A DNA stretch of 64,000 nt from Actinomadura luzonensis (GTDB lineage: Bacteria > Actinomycetota > Actinomycetes > Streptosporangiales > Streptosporangiaceae), in contig NZ_JAKRKC020000001.1 in the NCBI RefSeq assembly GCF_022664455.2, positions 3,167,001-3,231,000 of the forward strand, written 5' to 3'. Shown here in pieces: positions 17,279 through 25,725 of this stretch; position 1 is the first letter of the stretch, and each line of letters opens with the position of its first letter. A model generated the notes under the pieces. That model was given only the letters and a program-made list of their open reading frames with translations, was not told where the DNA came from and did no database searches. The position numbers and the translations under genes were made by a program.

Positions 17279-18511
17279 TCAATCCCTGATGCTGGTCGCG
17301 TGGAAGCTCGAACCACGGGGCGTGGGGAGCAGCGCCGTGACGCGCCAGCCCGTGTCGCACGGGCCGGCGCTCAGCGTGCCACCGAGCGCGGTGACGCGCT
17401 CCGTCAGCCCGATCAGTCCGGTGCCGCCGCGGTGTCGTCTGCTCCGCCGCTGTCCGCTCCCGTAGATGTCACCCCGGTGACCGGGTGGGGACGTGGCGCC
17501 GCCGTCGTCGCAGATCGAGACCTCGATCGCGGAGTCGGACACCCGAAGGGCGGCGACCGTCACGTGCGTGGGCCGCCACGCGTGCCGCCGGATATTGGTC
17601 AGCGCCTCGACCACCACTCGATACGCCGTGCTCTCGGCCTCTCGCGGCAGCTCCTCCGCCAGCCCGGGTTGGATGTCGAACGCGACCTCGGCCGTTCCGG
17701 TCGTGGCGAAGCGCTCGATCAGGGCGGGCAGATCGCTCAGGCCGTAGGCCCCGCAGGACGACGTCTCCCCTTCCTCGTCGAGGGTGTACAGGGTGTGGTC
17801 GAGCGAGGCGAGCGCTCGGACGCCGGCCTGCTCGATGCGGCCGAAGGCGGCCCGCGCGGCGACGGCCTCCAGGTCCTTGACCTGGGCCGCCTGGGCCTCC
17901 AGCACGATGGCGGTCACCTCGTGGGCGATGAAGTCGTGCAGGTCGCGGGCGAGGTCGTGGCGCTGCTTGCGGCGCGCGCCGGTGATCGCCCGCGTGCGCC
18001 GGACGTCCAGCGAGCGCAGGTAGAGCCCGACGCCCACCGCGCACCCGGCGGCGGCGAGCGCGAGAGACGCCCCGATCACCGCTTCCTCCACCGGCAGTGT
18101 GGGGACGCGCAAGGCCACGCGCAGCGGCAAGGCCGCGGTCGTCAGGACCAGCAATGCCCCCACCACCGCCGCGTACGGGGCCGGCGCCCGTCGAACCGTC
18201 AGCGCGGTCAGGACGACCAGCGCGGTCACCTCGACGAACATGAACACCACCACCACGTCCGGCACGGATCCCCGGTAGGCGACGTCCATCAGGACCGAGA
18301 CCGCGCAGGCCGCGCCGGTGGTGACGGCCGCGAACCCCGGGGGCCGGCGCAGCAGCACCGCGGCCACGGCGGCCACCGCCGTCCAGGCGGCGAGGGGAGC
18401 CGGTGTGCCGGCGGCCGTCATGGCCAGGATCGTGATGACCGTCATGGCCGAGATGATGACGATCCACCAGATGCGACGCCTTGCGCCCGCCGGCGGGGAT
18501 TGGTGCACCAT
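17279..18511 (-). CDS. Membrane sensor histidine kinase, NarL/DesK type
   Basis: Five or six hydrophobic segments span residues 12-165 with very short loops, so the sensor probably detects signals within the membrane. HisKA_3 follows with the phospho-acceptor His in RDLHDFIAHEVT, and the HATPase_c domain with VVEALTNIRRHA, DDGG and GTGLIGLTERV. An insertion of about 25 residues (PGHRGDIYGSGQRRSRRHRG) separates the two glycine motifs and is longer than usual. The stop lies one base before the response-regulator start. Such pairs in actinomycetes often control cell-envelope or antibiotic-response genes; the regulon is unknown. Confidence 0.92.
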   Translation of the reverse strand: MVHQSPPAGARRRIWWIVIISAMTVITILAMTAAGTPAPLAAWTAVAAVAAVLLRRPPGFAAVTTGAACAVSVLMDVAYRGSVPDVVVVFMFVEVTALVVLTALTVRRAPAPYAAVVGALLVLTTAALPLRVALRVPTLPVEEAVIGASLALAAAGCAVGVGLYLRSLDVRRTRAITGARRKQRHDLARDLHDFIAHEVTAIVLEAQAAQVKDLEAVAARAAFGRIEQAGVRALASLDHTLYTLDEEGETSSCGAYGLSDLPALIERFATTGTAEVAFDIQPGLAEELPREAESTAYRVVVEALTNIRRHAWRPTHVTVAALRVSDSAIEVSICDDGGATSPPGHRGDIYGSGQRRSRRHRGGTGLIGLTERVTALGGTLSAGPCDTGWRVTALLPTPRGSSFHATSIRD

Positions 18512-18555
18512 TCATCGAGCCTAGTGCTCGGCTCTCGGCGATGATCAAGCTTTGG

Positions 18556-19743
18556 TCAGGCCTTGCGGCAGAGGACATGATCGATCAGTGTCGCGGCGGC
18601 CTTGTCCTGGCGGAGCAGGGCGTCCAGCGAGTCCTTGCGCTCGCTCGACATCGAGACGATCACGCTGAGCTTGCCGTCCGCCGAGACGCCCGTCCGGGTC
18701 ATGTAGCCCAGGATGTCCCCTCCGTGTCCCCAGGAGACGCCGCCGCAGGACAGCGGACGGGTGAACACCCCCAGCCCGTACCGGGCGCCGGGCCAGATGC
18801 GGTCCGTCTGCTCGTCGACGGGGACGGTGTGCCGCATCTGCGCGAGCTCGGCCCGGCCCAGCAGCTTTCCGCCCAGCAGGGCGCGGAAGAAGCGGTTGAG
18901 GTCGGCGGTGGTCGATATGAGGCCGCCGGAGGCGTCGGCGTCGCGGTGTTCGGTGACGTCCGTCGGCTTTCCCTTCGCGGAGTAGAAGTCGTAACCCCTG
19001 GCGTGCGGTTGCGGGACCTTGGCGGACCTTCCCGGCCACAGCGTGTGCCGCAGGCCGAGCGGCCTGATGATGCGGTCCTCGACCTCCTGGTGCCACAGCC
19101 GGCCGGTCACCCTCTTGATGATCATGCCGAGCAGGGCGTATCCGGTGTTGGCGTAGCTCCACCTCTCGCCGGGCGCGAAGTCGGGCTGGTGGCGCATCGC
19201 CCGCGCCACCACCTGCTCGGGGGTGAAGGTGTCGAAGCGGTGCTGGTAGTACTCCTTGGCCGAGCCGATCGCGGTCGGGTAGGGGTAGTCGTCATGGATG
19301 CCGCTGGTGTGCTGGAGCAGGTCGCGGACCGACATCTTGCCGCCGTCGTTGCCGTTGCCCGTCACCAGGCCCGGAAGCCACTGCTCCACGGTGTCGTCCA
19401 GCGACAGCCGGCCCTCGCTGACGAGTTGCAGGATCACGGTGGCCACGAAGGTCTTGTTGTTGCTGCCGATGCGGAAGTAGCCGTTCGCGGGGACCGGGCG
19501 CCTGGTCCTGAGGTCAGCGACCCCGCTGGTCGCGATCATGCTCTTGCCGTCGGGTCCGACCACCTGGGCCTGTACGCCGACGACTCCGGCGTCGCGTACC
19601 GCGTCGGCGTCGTGCTGGAGATCGGCCTGGTCGTAGGCCCGCGACTGGTCATGCTGTGGTGGGAGCGTCGCCGAGACGGCGATCGCGGTGATCAGCGTGA
19701 CGGCCTTGACGGCCAGGGCTTGTCCCGCAATGAGGTGAAGCAT
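18556..19743 (-). CDS. Serine hydrolase of the beta-lactamase / D-Ala-D-Ala carboxypeptidase family, exported
   Basis: After a signal peptide (about residues 4-25) the class C beta-lactamase/esterase fold shows the SxxK motif GSNNKTF with the nucleophilic Ser, the YxN motif in SYANTGYALLG and the HGG motif SWGHGGDILG. Substrates of this family are D-Ala-D-Ala peptides, esters or amides; the catalytic set appears complete. I chose the ATG at 19743, which gives the signal peptide, over a longer reading that adds 44 charged residues. It is divergent from the FAD monooxygenase gene, with an inverted repeat between them. Confidence 0.9.
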   Translation of the reverse strand: MLHLIAGQALAVKAVTLITAIAVSATLPPQHDQSRAYDQADLQHDADAVRDAGVVGVQAQVVGPDGKSMIATSGVADLRTRRPVPANGYFRIGSNNKTFVATVILQLVSEGRLSLDDTVEQWLPGLVTGNGNDGGKMSVRDLLQHTSGIHDDYPYPTAIGSAKEYYQHRFDTFTPEQVVARAMRHQPDFAPGERWSYANTGYALLGMIIKRVTGRLWHQEVEDRIIRPLGLRHTLWPGRSAKVPQPHARGYDFYSAKGKPTDVTEHRDADASGGLISTTADLNRFFRALLGGKLLGRAELAQMRHTVPVDEQTDRIWPGARYGLGVFTRPLSCGGVSWGHGGDILGYMTRTGVSADGKLSVIVSMSSERKDSLDALLRQDKAAATLIDHVLCRKA

Positions 19744-19867
19744 CGGTACCCCCGGTTCTTGTTGCCGCTCGGTCGCCAGCAAGCATCGCGGGGTGGTTGA
19801 GCCCGCCGCATCTGCCATTCGGCAGATTCGGGGTCCTGAAAGGCGCGGAGGAGCCGACTGCCATCTT

Positions 19868-19892
19868 GAAAACAAAATTCCAGTCTGTTTTC
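19868..19892. promoter_or_regulatory. Inverted repeat, probable TetR operator
   Basis: Perfect 7-bp arms GAAAACA (19868-19874) and TGTTTTC (19886-19892) flank an 11-base AT-rich centre, about 37 bases before the FAD monooxygenase start. Size and spacing match TetR-family operators, and a tetR-like gene lies directly after the monooxygenase. Confidence 0.55.
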
Positions 19893-19928
19893 ATAGACGA
19901 ACTCACTCTTCGGAAGGGGGTACGCGAC

Positions 19929-21074
19929 ATGCGTGCCATCATCATCGGAGCGGGCATCGCCGGGCTGGCCGCGGCGCTGCGCCTGCACCAGGCGGGCTGG
20001 GAGACGCTGGTGGTCGAGCGGGCCCCGCAGCGGCGCGGCGGCGGCTACGGGGTGACGTTCGGCGGCATCGGCTACGACGGGGCCGAGCGGATGGGCATCC
20101 TGCCCGAGCTGAGGCGGCGCGCCTTCGTGACCCGCGAGCTGGTCTACCGCAAGCCCAGCGGCGAGCGGCGCTTCGCGCTCAGCGGCGAGACGATCGCCGC
20201 GACGATGGGCAGGAAGTCGTTCACCATCCTGCGCGGCGACATCGAGGCGGTGCTGTACGAGGCCGTCGCCGAGCACACCACGATCCGGTTCGGCACCACG
20301 CTCACCGCCGTCGAACAGGACACCGACGAGGTGCGTGTCACGCTCAGCGACGGCCGCACCGAGCGTGCCGACCTGCTGATCGGCGCCGACGGGCTGCACT
20401 CGGCGACCCGGGCACTGGTCTTCGGCCCGGAGGAGGACTACCGGCTCGACCTGGGGCACCGGGTCGCGGTCTACATGCTGAAGGAGCGGCCGGAGGGGCT
20501 GCCCGCGGGGACGACCGGCTCGATCAGCGCGGGCGGGCGGACGTTCGCGCTGATGAGCGTCGGCGACGGCCGCACGGCCGCGTTCTTCGGCTACCGCACC
20601 GACGGCGGCCGGGCGGGAACGTCCCTGGAGGAGCTGGGCGAGATCTACGGCGACATGGGCTGGCTGGTCCCCCAAGCCCTGGACGGACTGAGGACGGCCG
20701 AGTCGGTGTACTTCGACAGCATCAGCCAGATGGTGGTCGACCGGTGGAGCCGGGGGCGGGTCGTGCTGCTCGGCGACGCCGCATGGTGCGTCACGCTGTT
20801 CGCCGGCTACGGCTCCTCGCTGGCCGTCGGGGGCGCCGACCGGCTCGGCGCCGCGCTGGAGCGCCACGGCGGCGACGTCCCGGCCGCGCTCGCGGAATGG
20901 GAGGCCGAGCTGCGGCCTGAGGTCGAGAAGAAGCAGAGGCTCGGCCGCCGGGTCAAGGGCGTGTACGCCCCACGCAACCCGCTGGTACTGGAGCTGACCC
21001 AGCTCCCGCTGCGGCTGTCGGCATGGGGGCCGGTGCGCCGGCTGGTCGAGCGCAAGTTCCAGCTCGCGGGTTGA
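19929..21074 (+). CDS. FAD-dependent monooxygenase (UbiH/PHBH-like group A)
   Basis: The N terminus carries the dinucleotide-binding GAGIAGLAAALRLHQAG, and the second FAD motif is VLLGDAAWCVTLFAGYGSSLA with the linked DG motif GADGLHS near residue 155. The protein therefore belongs to single-component aromatic or polyketide hydroxylases that use NAD(P)H and O2. The ATG at 19929 follows GGAAGGGGG. A TetR-family gene follows after 83 bases, and the palindrome upstream suggests that this regulator controls the monooxygenase, as in xenobiotic-inactivating pairs. The substrate is unknown. Confidence 0.88.
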   Translation: MRAIIIGAGIAGLAAALRLHQAGWETLVVERAPQRRGGGYGVTFGGIGYDGAERMGILPELRRRAFVTRELVYRKPSGERRFALSGETIAATMGRKSFTILRGDIEAVLYEAVAEHTTIRFGTTLTAVEQDTDEVRVTLSDGRTERADLLIGADGLHSATRALVFGPEEDYRLDLGHRVAVYMLKERPEGLPAGTTGSISAGGRTFALMSVGDGRTAAFFGYRTDGGRAGTSLEELGEIYGDMGWLVPQALDGLRTAESVYFDSISQMVVDRWSRGRVVLLGDAAWCVTLFAGYGSSLAVGGADRLGAALERHGGDVPAALAEWEAELRPEVEKKQRLGRRVKGVYAPRNPLVLELTQLPLRLSAWGPVRRLVERKFQLAG

Positions 21075-21157
21075 GGGGAGGTCGATGCGGGTCCTGGGGG
21101 GTGCGGTCCCGCCGCATAATCTGAAGACGTTTGATCGACCATCGGAAGGTGCACCTC

Positions 21158-21766
21158 ATGCCTCCCGCCTTCTCGGCCGCGGAAAAGGCGCGTATCACGC
21201 GGCTGCTCCTGGACAACGGCCTGCGGTTGTTCACCACCCAGGGCCTGCGCAAGACCTCCCTGGAGGATCTGGTCGCCGGGACCGGGATCGCCAAAAGCAC
21301 CTTCTACGTCTTCTTCGACTCCAAGGAGGCGCTCTACCTGGAGCTGATGCTCGGCCAGATGGCCGAGGTCAAGAGCAGAGTGGTCGACGGGGCGCTGCGC
21401 AAGGAGCCCGACACCCGCGCCGGGCTGCGCGCCTTCCTGCACGCCACCCTGGCCGAGCTGGACGGCAACCCCCTCTACGGCAGGCTGATGACCCACCCCG
21501 AGGAGATGGGGGCCGTGGTCAGGAAGCTGGACCCGGAACGGGTGACCTCCGCGCCGGACAACCCGGTCACCGCACTGGCGGCCTACCTCACCGAACACGG
21601 TGACGACCTCGCCGACGACGACCCGGAGGTGATCGTCGGCGTCCTGCAGGCCGTCCTCATGATGCCGCTGCACCGGGACCGGCTGGCCCGCCCCGACCTG
21701 TACCCGCAGATCCTCGACCGGCTCATCGACATCGTCGCCACCGGTCTCACCAGGCCGGAGCGGTAG
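21158..21766 (+). CDS. TetR-family transcriptional regulator
   Basis: The N-terminal helix-turn-helix is clear: RITRLLLDNGLRLF, then KTSLEDLVAGTGIAKSTFYVFF, the typical TetR pattern ending in SKEALY. The remainder is an all-helical ligand-binding domain with no family signature I can name. Start ATG at 21158 has GGAAGG nine bases upstream, while a TTG nine codons earlier lacks a better site. The probable target is the adjacent monooxygenase promoter (19868-19892). Confidence 0.92.
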   Translation: MPPAFSAAEKARITRLLLDNGLRLFTTQGLRKTSLEDLVAGTGIAKSTFYVFFDSKEALYLELMLGQMAEVKSRVVDGALRKEPDTRAGLRAFLHATLAELDGNPLYGRLMTHPEEMGAVVRKLDPERVTSAPDNPVTALAAYLTEHGDDLADDDPEVIVGVLQAVLMMPLHRDRLARPDLYPQILDRLIDIVATGLTRPER

Positions 21767-22018
21767 GATCAGCGTGACGCTCCCGTTGGATGACCGGCGG
21801 CACGACGGCCGACGGGCGGCTGGATACGGTCTCCAGCGGATCCGGCCCGGCGTCCAGTTGCTCCTGGGGCGCGCCCAGGTTCTGGCCTCAGCGAGGCTGC
21901 CGTCCCCGACACACGGCTGGACGGGGTGAGAACCCGCCGCTGGGCCGCCTGCCTCGGCGTAGGAGCGACCTCACCGGCGCGGCATGGGGCGGCAGAAGAC
22001 AGTGGAAGGATTGCGAGA
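21767..22018. other. Non-coding spacer upstream of the tRNA-modification gene
   Basis: These 252 bases hold no gene I can support: short frames here lack codon bias and family resemblance. Several short GC-rich repeats allow local hairpins, but I did not recognise a riboswitch class. It presumably contains the promoter of the tsaC-like gene. Confidence 0.4.
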
Positions 22019-23029
22019 GTGACAGCAAGACCTGGTGACATCGACAGCGCGGCCATCGACAGCGCGGCCATCGACAGGGCTGCCGGGGTGCTGCGCGGCG
22101 GAGGTCTGGTGGCCTTCCCCACCGAGACCGTCTACGGCCTGGGCGCGGACGCCGCCGACGGCGCCGCCGTGACGCGCGTCTTCCAGGTCAAGGGGCGTCC
22201 GCCCTCCCACCCGCTGATCGTCCACCTCGCCGGGGCGGAGCACCTGGGCGATTGGGCCGAGGACGTGCCCGCTCCCGCGCGGCTGCTGGCCGAGCGCTTC
22301 TGGCCCGGACCGCTCACGCTGGTGCTGCGGCGCGGCCCCCGGGTGCCGCTGGAGACGACCGGCGGCCTGGACACCGTGGCGGTGCGCGTGCCCGCCCATC
22401 CTGTCGCGCTCGCGCTGCTGTCCGCCTTCGGCGGCGGCATCGCGGCCCCGTCCGCCAACCGCTTCGGCTCGGTCAGCCCCACCATGGCCGGCCACGTCCG
22501 CGCCGAGCTCGGTGACGCTGTCGACGTCGTGCTGGACGGCGGCCCCTGCCAGGTCGGCGTCGAGTCGACGATCGTCGACGCCACGGGCGAGACCCTGAGC
22601 ATCCTCCGGCCCGGCGGAGTGACGCGCGAAGACCTCGAAACGGCGCTGGGCCACCCGCTGACGGTCCCCTCCACGAGCCGCGTACGGGTGCCCGGCCAGC
22701 ACCCTTCGCACTACGCGCCGCGGGCACGGGTCGTCCTGGTCGAGCCCGAGCAGGTGATCGCCGAAGCGGAACACGCGCAGGAGTCCGGCCACCAGGTGGG
22801 CGTCCTGCTTCCTGCCGGTCTCGCCGACGCCGAGGTGAAGGCGCACGCCGTGGTGGCGGTCCCGGCGTCGATGCCCGCCTATGCGCGCCAGCTGTATGGC
22901 TTCCTGCGCGAGCTCGACCAGCGAGGCTGCGACCTCATTGTGGCGTCCTTGCCGCAGGAGGCGGGGCTGGGCCTGGCCATCGCCAACCGGCTGCGCCGCG
23001 CCGCGGGACCGCGATCCGGCCGGGCGTGA
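22019..23029 (+). CDS. L-threonylcarbamoyladenylate synthase (TsaC/Sua5)
   Basis: This enzyme makes threonylcarbamoyl-AMP from threonine, bicarbonate and ATP for the t6A modification of tRNA position 37. The YrdC domain shows GGLVAFPTETVYGLGADA, KGRPPSHPLIVH, FWPGPLTLVL and the nucleotide-site SANRFGSVSPT. A C-terminal Sua5 domain follows, entered through PGQHPSHYAPRARVVLV, so it is the long two-domain form. The GTG at 22019 is preceded by GGAAGG. The first 20 codons contain a threefold 15-bp repeat. It is unusual that the gene stands alone between a TetR gene and gene debris rather than in the prmC-tsaC operon; a second paralogue may exist elsewhere. Confidence 0.93.
   Translation: MTARPGDIDSAAIDSAAIDRAAGVLRGGGLVAFPTETVYGLGADAADGAAVTRVFQVKGRPPSHPLIVHLAGAEHLGDWAEDVPAPARLLAERFWPGPLTLVLRRGPRVPLETTGGLDTVAVRVPAHPVALALLSAFGGGIAAPSANRFGSVSPTMAGHVRAELGDAVDVVLDGGPCQVGVESTIVDATGETLSILRPGGVTREDLETALGHPLTVPSTSRVRVPGQHPSHYAPRARVVLVEPEQVIAEAEHAQESGHQVGVLLPAGLADAEVKAHAVVAVPASMPAYARQLYGFLRELDQRGCDLIVASLPQEAGLGLAIANRLRRAAGPRSGRA
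22040..22084 (+). repeat. Three 15-bp tandem repeats inside tsaC 5' coding region
   Basis: The unit ATCGACAGCGCGGCC occurs at 22040-22054 and 22055-22069 exactly and at 22070-22084 with two changes, encoding IDSAA-IDSAA-IDRAA. The period keeps frame, so copy number can change without destroying the protein. Confidence 0.8.
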
Positions 23030-23154
23030 CGACGCTGCCCAAGAGGGTGGCCGGCGCTCGGACCGGCGCCACCGCGCCGACCTGGGAGAAGGTCGCGCAT
23101 CTGCAGATCGATCAGTCACGCGCGGATCTGGACCGGCTGCTGGTGTACGACGCC

Positions 23155-23235
23155 GGGCTGAAGACGACCCGCCGGCCGAGCGCCAGCAGAACCGGCTCGA
23201 GCTCCCGGCCGCGCGGCGTCAGCTCGCATCGTTTT
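23155..23235 (-). pseudogene. Possible fragment of a winged-helix (HxlR/MarR-type) regulator
   Basis: In the 247 bases between the tsaC-like gene and the imine-reductase-like gene, the minus strand reads RCELTPRGRELEPVLLALG, the typical wing and dimer helix of HxlR or MarR regulators. It lacks a start and the DNA-recognition helix and stops soon after in another context. It looks like the tail of a regulator lost by deletion. Nothing else could be identified in this spacer. Confidence 0.35.
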
Positions 23236-23276
23236 TGGGAGTTGGAAAACACCTTCCCAGGTCCTGGCTCGGCTTG

Positions 23277-24149
23277 TCATCGTGTGGCGATCGTGGCGGT
23301 CAGGCCTTCGCTTTCGCGACGTTGTGCGATGAGCGTTTCTATTCTGGCTGCCACCGTCGGCAGTCCGCCGTCGCCGAGCGTTTGGCCGTCCCGCAGCCGG
23401 GTGAGGTGGCGGATGACGGTGAGGTGCTCAGCGAGGGTGGCGGGCCCTGCCGGATAGGTGGCCTTCAGCAGCTCGGAGGCGGTGCCAGGGGCTCCGGTGA
23501 CCACGTGTCCAAGTTGCTTGACTGCGGTGTCGGTGAACTCGGCGACGTCGATGCCTGCCGCCCGCACGGTGTCGAGGGCTCTGAGCAGGCCGAGTTGGGC
23601 GTCATACCAGAGGCCGAAGAGAGTGAGATCCCAGATCGCGGCCGCTTGTGGTGCCTCTCCCACGAAGTGCGGCGTGCTCAGCAAGCCCAGGAGCGCGCGG
23701 TGTCGCTGAAACGCCGATCGTGAGCCGCCGTACAGGATGGTCGCCGCGTCGGTGCCGATCATCTCCGGCGAGGTCTGGATGCCCGCACCGAGGTAGGACG
23801 CCCCCAGGGCGGCCACTCGCTGGGCGGCACGTTCCGCGTCGTCAGGGGTTCCGGTGCACATCGCGACAATCGTTCGTCCGGACAGGTCTTCATCCAGTTC
23901 GGCGAGGCACTGCTGCACGGCGACGTAGTCGGTGAGGGTGAAAAGGGCCAGCGTGGCAGAGGACACCGCTTCTCTCACCGACCCCGCCGGCCGTGCCCCG
24001 GCGGCGGCCAACGGGTCGAGGCGACTCGGCGTGCGGTTCCACGCCACCACGTCGTGACCATGGGCGAGCAAGCGACGTGCCACCGCACTGCCGATGGCAC
24101 CCGCGCCGATCACAGCAATCCGGTGGTCAGAGGTCTTGCGTTCCGTCAT
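23277..24149 (-). CDS. NAD(P)-dependent oxidoreductase, imine-reductase-like
   Basis: The N-terminal Rossmann motif GAGAIGSAVARRLLAHGHDVVAW is followed by NRTPSR, which favours NADPH. The all-helical C-terminal domain starts near residue 165 with WDLTLFGLWYDAQLGLLRAL, resembling imine reductases and beta-hydroxyacid dehydrogenases. The typical catalytic lysine of hydroxyacid dehydrogenases is not evident at the expected place, which favours the imine-reductase branch. It is flanked by gene fragments on both sides and may be the only intact gene of a decaying cluster. Start ATG at 24149 is the first plausible one before the Rossmann strand. Confidence 0.85.
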   Translation of the reverse strand: MTERKTSDHRIAVIGAGAIGSAVARRLLAHGHDVVAWNRTPSRLDPLAAAGARPAGSVREAVSSATLALFTLTDYVAVQQCLAELDEDLSGRTIVAMCTGTPDDAERAAQRVAALGASYLGAGIQTSPEMIGTDAATILYGGSRSAFQRHRALLGLLSTPHFVGEAPQAAAIWDLTLFGLWYDAQLGLLRALDTVRAAGIDVAEFTDTAVKQLGHVVTGAPGTASELLKATYPAGPATLAEHLTVIRHLTRLRDGQTLGDGGLPTVAARIETLIAQRRESEGLTATIATR

Positions 24150-24299
24150 GGCGATGATCTTGCATCATCAACCTTACTTGAGGTCAAGGTGTCATTTGTA
24201 ACGTTTGTCCGTCTTGACCAAGACCGAATTCGTTCCTGCAAGATTCAGTAGAAGGAGTTCGAAGACACCTGGCCCGCGGGGCGGGCCGGTGATGTACGT

Positions 24300-25131
24300 G
24301 CGCACCGCGGAGGCCGGCCGGGCCGAGCCACGTCGTGAGGGCGGTTCGGAGCGCATCGAAGTCTGGTCGCTCGCCGGCGCGGGTGACCCAGGCAACATGT
24401 CCGTCGGGACGGATGAGTACGGCGTCGAGATCGGAGTCCTCGGCGGGACGAGCGCGAACGAGATCGACTCAGCCCGCCCACCCGGTCACGACGGCATCGA
24501 GCGGGGGGAGACCGCCAAGATCCAGCAGCACCGCATGGGCGCGGTGCAGGAGTTCGTAGACGCGGCCGAGGTCGAGGGCGAGATCCGGGATCCAGCGGCC
24601 GAGAAGGTCGTCGGTCCCCTCCATCGGGTACCGGAGGTCGGTCGCCGTGATCATGCCGGCCAGGCGCAGCCGTACCTTGTCGATGCCGATGAGATCGTCC
24701 AGCACCTCGCGCAGGGCGGAGGTGTGATCGTCCACCTGCCAGAGGGCGGTCTGGACGCGGGTGTTGTGCAGGACGCGGGCGGCGACCGGGTGGCGTTCGG
24801 CCTGGTAGGTGTCGAGCAGCAGGTCAGGGGCCTGGCCGCGGACGACGGCGGCGAGCTTCCAGCCGTGGTTGACCGCGTCCTGCACGCCGTGTTCAGGCCC
24901 TGACCGCCGGCCGGGAAGTGGATGTGCGCGGCGTCGCCGGCCAGGAGAACCCGGCCACGCGGTAACGGTCGGCCTGGCGGGCCGCGTCGCCGTGTCGGGA
25001 GAGCCGGCCCAGTCCGGGCCGTACGACAGCACGGAGAACCTGCCGTGCTCGCGCCGCTCCTGGAAAATGTCGGCCGCGGGCGGCTCGGCGAGCTCGCGCA
25101 CGAGGGCTGCGGCCCCCGTCGTAGCCGACAA
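24300..25131 (-). pseudogene. Decayed FAD-dependent monooxygenase (PHBH/rifampicin-monooxygenase-like), several frameshifts
   Basis: Reading downstream on the minus strand: LVRELAEPPAADIFQERREH and FSVLSYGPDW in one frame, QADRYRV in another, then RVLLAGDAAHIHFPAGGQGLNT (the FAD-binding block) and, after a single missing G near 24888, GVQDAVNHGWKLAAVVRG and DTYQAERHPVAARVL in another. A further shift near 24470 is needed to reach the usual end, RPDGHVAWVTRAGERPDFDA. The N-terminal FAD-binding half is absent or unrecognisable upstream of 25131. The gene cannot make a functional enzyme. Family assignment comes from the GD motif and the typical C-terminal VRPDGHVAW. Confidence 0.75.
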
Positions 25132-25286
25132 GGCTTTCTGGTCACCGACGAGATGCGCGCCCGGCTGTCACCGGTCCAGTACGCGCACCTCAACGTCCTG
25201 GGCCGCTACGCCTTCACCCACGCTGACGTCGGCTCCGGGCTGCGCCCCTTCCACGACGGCCGGGCGAGCTCGCCGCCGACGGGCGG

Positions 25287-25646
25287 TCAGCAGCAGAACT
25301 TCAGGTATTTCTGCAGGTCGGCGAGGATGCGGGTGACACCGTCACGATCGCCTCGATACAGGACCTCCTTGCCGTCGCGGCGGGAGGTGACGATGCCGCC
25401 GCGACGCAGCAGGGCAAGCTGCTGGGAGGCGGCGGACTGGCTGATTCCCGCGCGTTCGGCGACCTGGTTGACCGACAGCTCGGCGCCCTGGGCGAACAGC
25501 AGCATGATCTGCTGGCGTCCGGGGTTGGCCAGGGCTTTGAGGAAGTCCTGGGCGGCCTGGGGTAGGTGTGGCGCGCACGTGGCGCCCACCGCGTTGTCTG
25601 CCGTCGCGCCCGCCGGCTCGGCTGGTGATGTCGTGAGTTCGGCCAT
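25287..25646 (-). CDS. ArsR-family regulator ending in Cys-Cys
   Basis: A 119-residue winged helix-turn-helix protein: FLKALANPGRQQIMLLF, then the recognition helix ISQSAASQQLALLRRGGIV and the wing RRDGKEVLYRG. It has one Cys near residue 24 (GATCAP) and ends KYLKFCC, so a vicinal cysteine pair at the very C terminus could bind As(III) or respond to thiol oxidation. It is divergent from the ArsO-like gene, with an AT-rich spacer of 79 bases containing an inverted repeat. It is likely the repressor of that flavin monooxygenase. No CVCDL-type sensor motif is present, so inducer identity is inferred from context. Confidence 0.88.
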   Translation of the reverse strand: MAELTTSPAEPAGATADNAVGATCAPHLPQAAQDFLKALANPGRQQIMLLFAQGAELSVNQVAERAGISQSAASQQLALLRRGGIVTSRRDGKEVLYRGDRDGVTRILADLQKYLKFCC

Positions 25647-25672
25647 GGTGCTCCCTCCTGCTCCGGCACTCT

Positions 25673-25709
25673 ATCTCTCATTTCAACTTATTGACATATT
25701 ACAAAATGA
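25673..25709. promoter_or_regulatory. Divergent promoter/operator between ArsR-type and ArsO-like genes
   Basis: An AT-rich island contains TTGACA at 25691 and short inverted arms TCATTT (about 25678-25683) and AAATGA (25704-25709). It lies between the two divergent starts and is the natural operator site for the ArsR-family protein. No clear Shine-Dalgarno precedes the flavoprotein ATG. Confidence 0.45.
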
Positions 25710-25725
25710 CGGTACGTTCTGCGGC

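Noticed and set aside
21767..22018. Cobalamin- or other riboswitch upstream of tsaC
   Set aside because: I looked for a B12-box-like or other conserved core and found only short GC-rich hairpins without the expected conserved blocks.
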